Of a stretch of DNA of 64,000 nucleotides, positions 1 through 13,200 are shown piece by piece. Source of the stretch: Buddleja alternifolia (lineage: Eukaryota; Streptophyta; Magnoliopsida; Lamiales; Scrophulariaceae); assembly GCA_019426215.1 (NCBI GenBank), contig CM033406.1, positions 7,699,146 through 7,763,145 of the forward strand. Reading direction: 5' to 3'. The number at the start of each line of letters is the position of its first letter. Position 1 is the first letter of the stretch. The notes under the pieces were generated by a model. It saw only the letters and a list, made by a program, of their open reading frames with translations, had not been told where the DNA came from and did not search any database. The position numbers and the translations under genes are program-made.

Positions 1-3000
1 CGCTGCGGTCTCAATCACAGACAGAGCATTTTCGATCTTAGGCGAACGAGGGTTACCGGCTCTACGACCTCGCAAGGCACTACTGTAGAGCTCTTTGGGC
101 CTGCCGCTTTCTCAATCTCAACTGGAAGACCATAAGACATGGGAAAGGGAGCGCCTCTACTAGACTTTCCTTCCTTCTTTAGTAAGTAAAAGGGAAATGA
201 ATACTCCTAATGGTACCTTAGTTCGCCATAGGCGTCTGAAGGTGGAGTGGAGTGAAGGCATTCTCTTAGGAGAAGCCCGCCAGCTTACTATACTAAGGGA
301 AGAAAGAGGGTGCTATTTAACAGTGGTAGGGCAAGTCGCGCAACCAGACTCTTGTTCTTCCTCTTCAGCGGCCAAAGCATTAAGCAGTTGTTTTCGGTTC
401 GTTTTGAGTTGAGTTCGAGTTCTGGACTGATGGGAACTGTAGCTAACAAGTGTGCCCTAAGTGGAATTCTACAACTACTCTTTTGACTATATTGGCTGGC
501 AGGACGGGTGCCAAGTTATTAGTAGCTAGGCAGCTAAGCCAGTAGTAGTTCAGTTTAGGTCAGGGCATGAGGCTACAGGTTTGATTTGCGGTCGTGAGAC
601 AGAGGTCAGAGGCAACTTGTTATATAGCGTGTTAACAGATCTTCTTCTATTCTATACTAGTAGTAGTGGGGGAATCGGTTTCTTAGGTATTAAAAGGATA
701 AGCACGCTTATTGCTGTTTGTCCCAACATTCAGCCGAGGTAGGCTACTAACTTGCTCGTTAGAAGTAGTTAACGAACGGAAAGAAGGCCTTTAGCATTAG
801 ATGTCTATCAGACAAGATGGATGCCCGCTCCTTGGGTATGCAAAGGGCTCTTTTCATGCGTGCTGGTCTTCGTGGTCTGTTGGTTTTTCTGTTCTCGTGG
901 GGGAGATTGGCGCATCTACAAGTTGAGAGTGTGCTCGGGCAAGTGGGCTAAGCAGAACTACTAGTAAGGGGATTTGCCTGCAATACGAGGAAGGGGAATG
1001 GAACTCTTTTTTGAGAACTTTAGCTACGGACTTAGGTTAGCTAGCTCAGCTTCTCCTATGGCTATTTGGAACTAGGGTAATGCAAAGACAAAGAAGGCCG
1101 GTGAGTCGAATCAGGGGCGGCAGCTCGATTGGACTATTTAAAAGAAGGTTTCTTCCTGGTGTGCTGCTTCCTGTCACTACTTTTTTTTTGTTTTTCCTCT
1201 ATAGGTTGAATTCATATTCAAGAGTGAAATTCCAGTTTCTCTAGTGGAATTCGTCTTCCTCTCTTCCTAAACTGTAAATACACGCTTTTCTTGAGGGAAA
1301 ACCTCGAGTACCCCCCCTTGCCCCTAGTTTAGAGGCTCATTAATTGCGTGTATAATCGAACCAGGCCGAACCTAACGCGAAAGCCCTTGCGCGGTATCCG
1401 TTTTCTTTTTTGTTAACAGGAGAAGTCTATTTACATGAAGGAATTACATTGAATAAAGTAGAGGAAGAAAGACCCCCCGGTGCCTTCCTATGTTGGAACT
1501 CCCGCCAATTTCATTACCTGCACCTGCTCATGGTTTACTTTCTGGCATATTGACTATCTTCGTATATTTGTTATTTCATATGTTATATTCTTCTTCTCTA
1601 GAATAGTTGAATTCAACTTTCATTTCCAACATATTGAAATGAAGGAATTGGTGGATATCTCCCATCAGACAGATCAACGACACCGGGCATGGGATACACA
1701 GGCAAAAGAGCTGATTTGACCTGGCAGACCAGATGAGCGAGATTGATTTAAAGTGAAAGCGCTGTGCCAACGACAGCCCCTTCTCTTTACCTTTCTCGTC
1801 CCCTACCTTTGTTGAATGGGAGAAAACGGGCGGCTAGCGATGTCTCATATATCAGTAGCAGTGAACATGACAGCAAGGCCAGGTAGGCGAACATTCTTCT
1901 TGCCTGGTCGTTTATAGGTATGTTTATGTTCAGTCTTTGGTCTAGTACGGTTGAGTGAGTTCGCTTGATCTTTGCTAATTGGCTGACATTGTTCTTGCTG
2001 TATACTGGTGTAAAGCATATCTCTATATTTAGAATACTTCTTTGAGTAAGATCTTATATCATCTGTTCCAAGAGCTCTCGGGAGCCCGAGCGGCATTAAG
2101 AATAGCTTCTAAAAGGAGAACTGGCTAAGGCTAACGAAGCCTAGCTCGTTTAGGTCCTGCCATTCCTACTTATCTATCATTGGTCAACTCGGAAATAAGC
2201 TAGACCCGACTTTCTCTTTCAATTGAATTGATTCGCCAGTTTATGAGCTCACTCAGCCGGAAGGCAACGCTATATCTCTTGCTATGGCTCTTAGCTCATT
2301 ATTGGTGGGGTATCTGGTCAGCACACTAAGAATGAAGTAGTCCGATCGGCAGGCGTTCGAAAGAGAGCTTCAGTACAATTATCGCTGCTTAGCGAAGTGA
2401 GGTACAAAGCACCTTTCCGTTCTTTGCTTTGCGTATGCTGGTTAGAAAGAAAATTTGCTCTTTTTGTTTGGAATCTTTCTCTTGGTATGAGGTTTGAAAC
2501 CCCGCTTTTTCCCTTGAGCTTGCATGTTGCTGGCTTATCCATTGCTGATGATTTTCCGAAAGTAGGTTCGAATGACTTAATTGCAATTGGTGAGGATGGC
2601 TCGTTTTCTTCTTGTAGATTTTCCATATCTAAGCTATATCAACATAGCCAACTAGAATACTCACTCCTAAATGCGACCGTTCTCTTATATACGATACCAC
2701 CAGACGCACCTTGGGATCATAAGGAAGACTCTCCCTGTGCGTGCTACTGCTCTAAGGCTTTCAATAATGAATTGGATGGCATGCTTTCGACGTGCTGTGA
2801 TGAGAGGTGCCTCAGCCTAAATCCCGTCCTTTTTAGTTTTCAGCAATGTAATGTCCCTTCGCTTTGTGCAAGTGATTCAACTTTGATCTTCTGAATGGAA
2901 TAAGAAGAAATAACTGGGCAAAGTGGGGTATGGCCACAAGGTAGCGAGTGCAAAGAAAAGAGGCCGTAATGCTAATTAAAGAGCCTTCCTTGCATGGCCT

Positions 3001-3755
3001 CATCGCATTCTCTTTCCCGCGCTATCAAGATCAGGAGAGAGGCTTTACGCAACAAAGAATATATTGTCTACTCTAACTCTTAAGTCGGAACTAGAGGCAA
3101 TGAGGAAGGAGTCATTTTCTTTCTTCAGCAGCATCGAGGTATGTTCTTTTCCTAAAAATGTTGATGGAATAGAAGCAGGCCGCTAACTAAAATACGTAAA
3201 AAGCACTTCAGGTATTCAGGCGCGTACGGAAGAAATCATCCATTATGGGAGAGAGTTACTTTCACTTCTCTTTCTTCAATTGAGTCAGAAGCTCCATTTC
3301 ACCAATACCCAGTCTCGACTTTCGGCGATTGAAATAATGCATATCGAGGGAGTGAAAAAGATAATAGAAAAGGAAGTATCACATAGTATCTCAAAGCCCT
3401 CCAATCCTCCTGTTTTGGGGCAGGATCTACTTCAAGTAAAGATCTCCTCTTTGGAAAACCCACCCCCGGATGACTAGATCACTGTCGACTTGAGTCGTTA
3501 AGCTACAGATTGGCCTCCGCCCTTTAAAGAGCTAGACCTGCTTACCCGCGTCACCGAACTCTGGAAAGGTGCTGAAGAGCTTGTTGTTTGAGGAGCGCTT
3601 CTCCAGTTTAGTCTTTGAGGACATGGCTGACGGACAGATTCGAAACCAACGGAGTAGCATCCCTTGATGTTTTTAGGAGGCCTTGATCTGATAAATCCCC
3701 TACTCGGGTATAGTTTCCACAGCCGTTTTACCTCACTTCTTCTGTGTTTGACTTT
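1..3755. other. Intergenic stretch without a recognised gene
   Basis: Nothing here matches a gene I know. The longest open frame is on the plus strand at 2397-2894 (165 codons, Cys-rich, no recognisable domain). Other frames are under 110 codons and overlap on both strands, as expected from chance in DNA of this composition. No rRNA or convincing tRNA fold was seen. Confidence 0.5.
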
Positions 3756-4884
<1,129 letters not shown>

Positions 4885-4975
4885 GACTTGGTCTTAGTGT
4901 ATAGGAGTTTCTGAAAATAGAATATATAAATAGTTGGAGCAATAAACTCTTTCTTGTTCTATCAAGAGGGTGGTG
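4885..4975 (+). terminator. Relic of the plastid psbA 3' flank stem-loop
   Basis: Sequence after the psbA stop (GACTTGGTCTTAGTGTATA, then GGAGCAATAA at 4936 and TTCTTGTTCTATCAAGAGGG at 4951-4970) matches the remembered plastid psbA 3' UTR, whose inverted repeat stabilises the mRNA end. The stem is imperfect and the distal arm decays after the AAGAGGGTGG. It shows the plastid insert extends about 90 bp past the gene. No function is expected here. Confidence 0.55.
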
Positions 4976-6837
4976 TACTTTTCCATCTGTGCTACATTAG
5001 AGGAGTGGGCACTGCCCAATTCCTTCTTTTCAAAGAAATTCCAGTTCTTTAGAGCATTGTTAGCGCATTTCGAAGGCATCATCTTTCTGTTATGTTAATA
5101 GGTGACTATAGGGAGCTTTCACCTAAAAGGATCCCAATCACGTCACGGAGTCTATTCTGGAGCTTCCCAAAAGTTCTATCTAACTTGAATGCGGGAAGAT
5201 ATGTATGAATCAACCCCATTTGTACCGTCTTTCAGAAGAGTGTTCTCTAAAAGGCGTGGAAACTGAAACCGCTGTTGTCTGGTGGAATAACTCGAGTCGG
5301 CGAATCGGTTGTTTCGGAAAATCCGTTGTTCGGGAATCCTTTTTCCTTTCAAAATGGAACTAGTCTTTCGCCTACGTTCTATATGATATGATTTTTGAAA
5401 GATTTCAAGGAAATCGGCCGGTGGGAATTCCCAAGCAATCATCAACCGGCCCCTTTTCAAGGCTTGCAAGCACCCTTCTGACATCCAGCTCAACGAGAAG
5501 AGGTGGCTTGTTTACTACCAATTTCAATATTGGAGATTGGCATGGTAGTTTCTACTAAGTTCTCTCATTTGGCTTTAAAGAAGACTTTGCTCTCTTAATA
5601 GCGACGGCTTTCGCTCCTGCCGATTATAGAAAATCCTTCTTCCTATAAGTCCATATTCATTGCATTGGTTCATGCCTCTCTCATTCTAAAAGTAGCTATC
5701 TCCATCCCTTCTATGAGCAGGGCTTTGGAACCTCGGATGCAACTAATAAACTGCGGAGTTCTTCTGTAAAGGAACTAAGAGACCAAAAAGCCTTTCTCGT
5801 CTGTCATGGAGAACCTTCCCGGGCTCTAGCTCTACCATAGACTTAGATAGACTTAGAAGAAGCGGGACTAGAGGACAAAGCATCGAGAAGAAAAGCCTTC
5901 AGAGCCAAGACCTACTCCTAAATCAGCAGAACTACGGATGAAGCATCTCATCCGTAAGACATCAAAGAAATCGCTGTCCAAAGCCAATTATTTGCTAACT
6001 CCTCTCGGCGAGAAGAGCGGACCCGGTGCGGTGACCAAAGCCCAACCCCGGATGTCCTTTACCTAATGTTTTGAAGGCATACGAAATAGGATCTTGCTTT
6101 AAACCCCAATCCACACACAACTTCTCCATTCTGGAAAAGGAGCTGAAGAGGAACTTACCGCCCACTAGTGGTACAATTCAAATTCATTCAAATGTTCTAC
6201 AAGGGAAGCAGGCATAGCACTTGAAGATGAAGCAGGTGTCAAAAGCTCTTTCGACAAATCATAAAAAGAATAATTAGCAGCAGCGGCTAAAGCCTCATCT
6301 CTACCGGTGGAAGAGTCACCATTTCCAAAAGGCAAGGCAACCCCCGATCTTGCAAACCTGTGGTAGAAAGAACCGCTCTTGCTGTTTCGGATTCGATCCT
6401 ATCTTTTGTGCCTTTAAGCCTAATAGAAGTTCCCGCACTTGAGAAGGAATACCTCTTTGAGTGTTTTTCTCGAGTTATCAATTCTTTGACCATTTATATA
6501 CCGAGCTTTAAAGCCAATGACATAGGGGAGTATAGCATTCACTCTATCGATATAAGGCTATTTTAAGGAAGTGTAGTACGATTACCTGACTACAGTACTT
6601 TAGTAACTAAAATGCAACTTTGCCTTCAGCCAGAAGGAAATTAGAAACAACTTACCAATGCGGATTAGCTCTTAAGACTGCTCCGCTTATTAGCGTATTA
6701 CGCCCGGTCTTAGACCGGACAGAACGAAACTACTCTCTAGCTCTTTCTGTAGCTAATCGAAGAAAAGTTCCTTAGCTCACTGCCGGAAAGGTAATCCGCT
6801 TGCTTGAAGCTCTCTTCCCGTGTCGATGAAGGGGCTA

Positions 6838-6963
6838 TTCTTTTGAGAAGTCGAACTAGCATTCCTTCACCCGATCGGCTTCATCTAATGTTGCTGGCTA
6901 GCGTTATAGGGAAAAACCTCTCTTCTTTTGAGAAGTCGAACTAGCATTCCTTCACCCGATCGG
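6838..6963. repeat. 41-bp perfect direct repeat pair
   Basis: Bases 6838-6878 and 6923-6963 are identical over 41 bp (both contain TTTTGAGAAGTCGAACTAGC and end ACCCGATCGG), with 44 bp between them. Short direct repeats of this size are typical recombination substrates in plant mitochondrial DNA. Confidence 0.9.
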
Positions 6964-9900
6964 AGACTAGAGAGGTCTTTTTGCTTGAATCTGGAATGGC
7001 GGGACTGATTGACCTATGTCACATCCTTGCATCAACAGGAAAGTGCTAAGACCTGTAATGCCCCATTATTCTATCAAAGAGCACAACAACAACCTATGCG
7101 AGCGAAAACAGCTTCCTTCTCAAGCAGGGAAAACAAAGGCATTCGATGACGGCCCTGAGCGTAAGGCCAATAGACCTTAGGGAAAGTCGTCCTCTTAAAG
7201 CATTCGTTCCAGTACAGCAAAGAGTGCGAGAAGGAACCCTTCAACATCAGATGAGTTCTCCCAGCCAGCTTCTTCTGAACCGGACACCTCTATGGCTATA
7301 GCATCAACCAAGCCAGAAAGAAGCAAAAAAGGAATGAAAGTCATCAGAGATTAGAGAAGGCAGGGCTAATCTACCTTTGAAGCCTGAGTTAAAACAAAGT
7401 AATGGTCTCACTCAGGGGCCCTGCTTCGCTGAGAGGACGATGAAAGAACTCTTTCAAAGGTAGGAGCTCCCTCGAGAGGAAGTTTAACACACACATTCAG
7501 TTTCAGAAGGCAACCTTGGATCAACCCAGTGAGACTCCTCCGCTACAGATACAGGAGAATGCGGCTAGTTGGAAGTGAGTTTTCTTGCTTTGGAGGTGAA
7601 AAAGCAAGTAGTTCTTGTAATATTACACCTGCCATTCCTTCGCCCTTAAGTTCCCTCTTCTCATTCACATTAGTTCATCCTGCTTTTAGATAAGGATAAG
7701 AATGACTTGAAAGGCGTACTTCAACAGAGAAGAGCTCTGAAGCTTTAGTAGGCGACAGGCCAGCTCGAAAATACATAGGGTTCAAACCCAGAAAGCAGAC
7801 CAACCTTTCTATGATGGTTAGCTTGAGCTTGCCTTCTTTTAGGAGCGCATCAGGCAGGCGGCTGGGACCTTGTTCAGAGATGTTTTTGCTGGACCAGTTG
7901 CCCAAACGGAATGAAGAGCGGATGGTTGGATGCAAACAACTAAGGAAAAAAGTCATCCAAGATGAATTGACCCAATCTTCCACTTCAGCTGAATCTTCAT
8001 TCTTCGCTTACCAGCCGAAAGAAAAGAGAGTTCAGTCTTTGCAGATGGTAAGAAAGGAGCATCTTGCCTAGGCAGAAATCCTTTCTACAGCGAAGGAAAC
8101 AACTGTGCTGCCATCCAATACCTATTCTGCCCTCGAAAACGCATATGAAAGACCTATTCAATACCTATGAGAAGCCCTATACATACCATAACATAGGATA
8201 GCATCTAAAAGTAATAACACTAGGTAATCTTCCTCGGAACGGGAATGCTAGACCCTACCAAGTAAAGCAACTCCAACTGTCACTACAATAAGTTCGAAGG
8301 CAGAAGCAATTGAATCTGCAACTGGCTAGAAAAGTATTCCTTACAACCACAACCTATGGAAACTCCCCATGGCTGGGAGGATGACTTGAAGGCAATCGTT
8401 GGTAACTATTGATTGAATTAGCATTACCTAGTAGTGCACTCAAGAATCTCGTAGTTTGAATTTCCTCTTTTAGCTATTTATTAGAGGCCATTCCATTTAT
8501 CCCAGGTTTGAAATACCAAGACAAAGAAAAAGAGCCCAGTAGGCAAGACAGGCCCGAGAACGAAGGAGGTTGAGGTTCTGTTCTGGTGAGAGGCTTCTGG
8601 TTAAAGAAGCTTCCAATGTTTCAGAATTCCAATTCATTTTAAGGGCTTCCGATTCAAAATTTTCCTTCCTTGTTTTAGTAAGGCGCAACTTGTTAATCTG
8701 GAGTTGTTCCATCTCCTTTCTCGCGGCGGACTGATGCTCGTTCTGAACTTTCTAGATATGAATAAGGTCACCATTCTTTAGAAAAGACGATCTGTTACGC
8801 GACGATGCATGTCTAATCTTTCAGTTGAATTTTTTTTTATAAGTCTTGCAGCGCTAGCATCCCTGGTATCACTAGTCTCACCAGCATCCCCTGCATCACT
8901 AGCTACAAGCACCAAGTCTTCCTTCTTAACAGTGCGTGGTGAATACTAAGTGAAACCGGCCTTTGTCTACGTTAGCATCCACGAACGAGACAACTATCAT
9001 CCGATATGCCGCACTCATTTAGAGGCCTTTACAAGCAAGAGGAGTAATCGCACATAGCGAAAGACGTATCACGGTAGGGACTGTGTCGACTACCACGGAG
9101 ATGTACAAGCGTAGTGTCTTTCTGAGAAGTGAGCACAGAGTGAAGAAGCAAGAGAAGGCGCTGCTCGTTCAGCTCGAAATGACATTACATATATAGAGAG
9201 AAAGCATATTCGATCGACAGCTAGGCGAGCGAGAGTTCGATCCCCTAATAGACAACTAACTGGCAGGCATTGTGAGATCGTATGAGCGAAGAAAGCACAA
9301 CTGGAATCAAGCATAAAACCCACTAAATAAAGAAGGGATTTGTGAGGTCATCTCATGCCCGTCCTTCCTCCGATAAGAATCCAATTAGCAAAGAGGATCG
9401 GAAAGAGATAAAAAAGGTATTCTTGTGCACTAACTAAGAGGCTCAACCCAGGACCTTAAAAAGTTAGATATTGAATATCATGCAAACACATATTAGCATT
9501 CGCATAGAGATAACACATGATAGTTTATAAAGACAACATATTAGAAAAGTAGATGGACAAAATTGGTTCATATAGTGGATTCTCTTTGGGAGAGAAAGCC
9601 CATCGATAACGATTATGTCCCTCTTAACCGGTTAGCCGGTTGCGTGATAGCTCTCATCTTTTCCGGTTTGCTAGGTTTTGGAATAAACGATCTATACATT
9701 GAATCCCATTTCACAGTCGAGATTGAGACTGCTTGACTTCTTGCAATTGACCTGCGGGCATTAGTTTCTTATAAACGGACTTCCTGTCCTTACAGGGCTA
9801 GATCCTCTTTTAAAGAAAAAAGAAAGACTATTAAAGCAAGAATTCCATTTCCTCTACTGCTAGGTCTTTCAGAGCCTGCATTTGCCACCCAATGCTGCTG

Positions 9901-10191
9901 TGTCCCTTCACGATCTAAGGAATAGTCACAAAGGGCTCGAACTAAACGGTCCATGAAGCAGACTACTAAAACTGGTAGAAAGAAGCTATAACAAAAACAA
10001 GGAGATTCTTTATCAAAGAACTAGTAGAAGATCGTACTCGCAGCTGACAGAGGAAACTGAAAGACCTTATAGCTTACATGTCCCCGTAACTGAAAGAGTT
10101 GCAACCTCTCTTCTTGCCCTACTCGCTGGCAATAACTGACTCCCTTGCTCTCTCATGACAGGACGGACTCGGCCTTACCTTTGAAGAGGTG

Positions 10192-10221
10192 CCTACCCTT
10201 GAAGGTCCTACCCTTGAAGGT
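10192..10221. repeat. 15-bp unit repeated twice in tandem
   Basis: The unit CCTACCCTTGAAGGT occurs at 10192-10206 and 10207-10221 without a spacer. A related AGGT..CCTTGAAG context lies just upstream. Probably replication slippage. Confidence 0.85.
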
Positions 10222-13200
10222 CAGTAGGGGATCTGGAATCTCTTTCGGAGATAGGGGAAAATAAGACAGAGAATTCCAAATCAAGTGCGGTAGGATTATC
10301 ACTTTCAATCTGATTTGGAAACTTTCCTTTGTTTGGTACATGTGGACTAGTAACTGACAAAGGAGCATCTGCATCTCGATCTCAGACCAGGCTCCGCTCA
10401 AGGCGATGGATGACTATCACTTACTCTTTTCCCTACGACCGAGTGAGCAGAAAAGGGAGGGGTTCTCATACCTTTCTTATGCCTCAAAAACTTCATTTTG
10501 AAAGTCGATTTGATGTATGATTTGCTTTCGATGGGATCGGATCCTTACGTCGATCAGTTAAAACCGGCTTCGCGAGCCTTGAATATGGTCTACTCATGGC
10601 TAAGCTCCCGGCCCCAGGCCTTCGAGAAGGAAATCTCTCACAGGATTTAGTTCGCTTATCATGTAAAGATCCAAGCGCCAGCTTTCGCGTATAAACCACA
10701 TTCGTGGAGTACGGAAAGAGCTTTCATGATATATTAAATAAGACTAAGAAAAGATGTGCGGAGTAGAGCAGTTAGGTCAGCTCGCAAGGCTCATAAGTCT
10801 CGTTTGCGTCGCCAAGCGAGTTCCCGCGTTAACAGCCTTTCCATGATTTGGTAACGAATTCACATTCACATCGGGTTCTCCTGTCAACTTTGAGAAATCA
10901 AGCGAAATAGCCAAGCCAGTGAAAGAGCAGAACTCATTTTCTCCATTCAGACCTCGGCTCACGGTTTCACTAAAAGAATCAAGCCATTGCGAGCCTTTTC
11001 CTCATGGAAGGACCAGACCAACCAAGAGATCGGATCAGATAAAGGGGGGAGAGAACTACTATTGAAAGAAGGCCTCATCGAACTCTGTCCCACCAAAAGA
11101 TCAGTCCAATTGGATTCGACTTTCGATTGGAATACAGATGAGATTAGAAAGGCCAACAAGAAAAAACCGTAAGTCGTGTAGCCGGAAGACTCAAAGAAAG
11201 AAAGGATGTCGCTATGAATTTATGTACCACTCTGTCCTAAGTGAACTAATTTATCGCACTGATCACTGACTGGAGCGGCAGCTATTGCACTGATCTTGGT
11301 AGCTTGGATAGAGCACGAGTTCTATGCAGCGTATTCCCTTGTTGGTGTATCTAGACAGGAATGGAAAACTAATTCACATTTTTAGAAGACAGAAGTCCGG
11401 GCCATTGCACAGATTTGATTGGTTTGGGTACCACCAGGAAAGAATAGCAGCTAATCTCCTCTTTTCTTATTTCCTGAGTATTCAACTAAATGAGGGGAGT
11501 ATGGTATAAACGTATCATTCCAGCGTACATGGGCTTAGCGATCAAATGAGGAAATATCATAAGAAAAAAAGATGAGGCAAAGAAGGAAGCTTAGGGTTAC
11601 ATCGATAAGTTCAAACCCTTATTGAGTGAACCTCGCCTATACTTAAGATTTTTTTTTGTCGCATCAACAAAATATTGTATAGTAAAATATCTCGGCATTG
11701 ATTAGGTAATTATATTCATCAGAAAGGCTGTTCCTCTTCTATCTCTCTCTAGTGACAGTTCAAGATGCTATGATCGAAAGCGTTCGCCCAGAGTGCTTAG
11801 CCTTGAGTGGTTTAGATACCTGCGAAGCCGGTCCCCGGATGCAAGTAAGTCAGCCTTCGAGAACGAAAGATAGAAGACAAACCCTCTCAAAAAGAAAGTA
11901 AAAGTGTCAGTCTCGTCCTATGCTCAACAAATGGGGAGTCAAATCACAATCGTTAGCTAAAGAAACTCTCAGGGGACCTTAGTTTAAAGTCCTACTCCTT
12001 CGTCCGAAATAAACAAAGCGAACTACCTTCTCTTTTCTTACTCAATCCGCTACCCCTGAACCTACCTATGCTCTGGCCTCTCTCATCCCTGCTCCTAGTT
12101 CGGATGCCTTTTTGTAGCTTCCACGCCTTTCTTTACATTGAAGGACGATATATATCATCTTATGAGAAGTTGGTCAGTCTGGTTCGAATAAAGAAACGAA
12201 ATCCAGTTCTACAGGGTAGCCCCAAAGAAACGAAAGCCTTGACAGCTAGACGAGGGCATTCAAAGAAGCAACTTCCTATCGTATTGGATGGTCCCCTATT
12301 GATGAATCACTCGAAAGTGAAACAGAGGAGGAAAAGAATTCATTACTAATATAGTGAATACCTTAAATCTTCAAGCGATCATCGCGCCATGCCCTAGTTG
12401 GCCGAAAAAGCGCGGTTAGCCTCTAAAGCCTGTTTTGCCAAGCGGGTGACTGCTTATAGGCCTTAAGAAAGAAAGAAGAGTAGAATCGCACCATCATAAC
12501 ATAAGTAGAAGTAGTCTTCCTTCAGCTCGACCAACTACTGGCCCGTTTTTGAGCGTTTTTCTGTCAAGGTCGCCGGTTTCGGAGGTTTTTCCGCGAGCGG
12601 TCTAAAAACTATATGAAGCGAAAAAAGTACGAGTTATCCTTCTAATGGATCCTTCTGGAATAGTGAAGGTCGGACAGTGCTTTCAAACTAAAGGAGAATC
12701 GCAGACTATCCACTTTAGCAGTTCGAAAGATCAAGAGCTTTCTTTCCCAAAATCCGAGGCAGGGGGGCGGTTCGGTTTCCTATCTGTGCTCTCTCTCTTC
12801 TGTCTCTTACTGGCTGTCCTGGATCGTGGTGGTTCTATGATGTATGATTCGTCTATGTCTGTGCGCTCCCTGTTGAAGCTGACCCACCACCCATATTGAG
12901 CTTGAGTCGAGCCTCCTTACTCAGAGAGGACTTTCTTGCTTAGTTAGATAGGGTGGGACTTTAAAAGATAGAGTTGCTGGAAAAGGGCCTCTGCCTTCGG
13001 TTGAACTGCCTCATTACTCCCCCTCTTCTATAGTAAGGTTTTAGGATGTCTTGATCGAAAGCGAACTTCATGCCCCCCACTAGTAAATAAATAAGGCAGC
13101 AAACGGCGTGGGACGGGAAAACGAACATTGAAGTCGATCAGTGGATAAGACAGGATCGAAGATTTCTCGTAAAAAAATGCATTCGAAATTGGCTCTCAAG

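Noticed and set aside
2397..2894. A 165-codon open frame as a gene
   Set aside because: It is overlapped by a long antisense frame (2318-2626), has no known motif, and no conserved neighbour supports it.
5385..5401. A second atpB fragment suggested by GATATGATTTTTGAAAG shared with 3756-3772
   Set aside because: The match ends after 17 bp, and nothing after it reads as atpB.
7778..7795. GGGTTCAAACCC as a possible tRNA T-loop
   Set aside because: It is a short palindrome without D or anticodon arms at the right distance.
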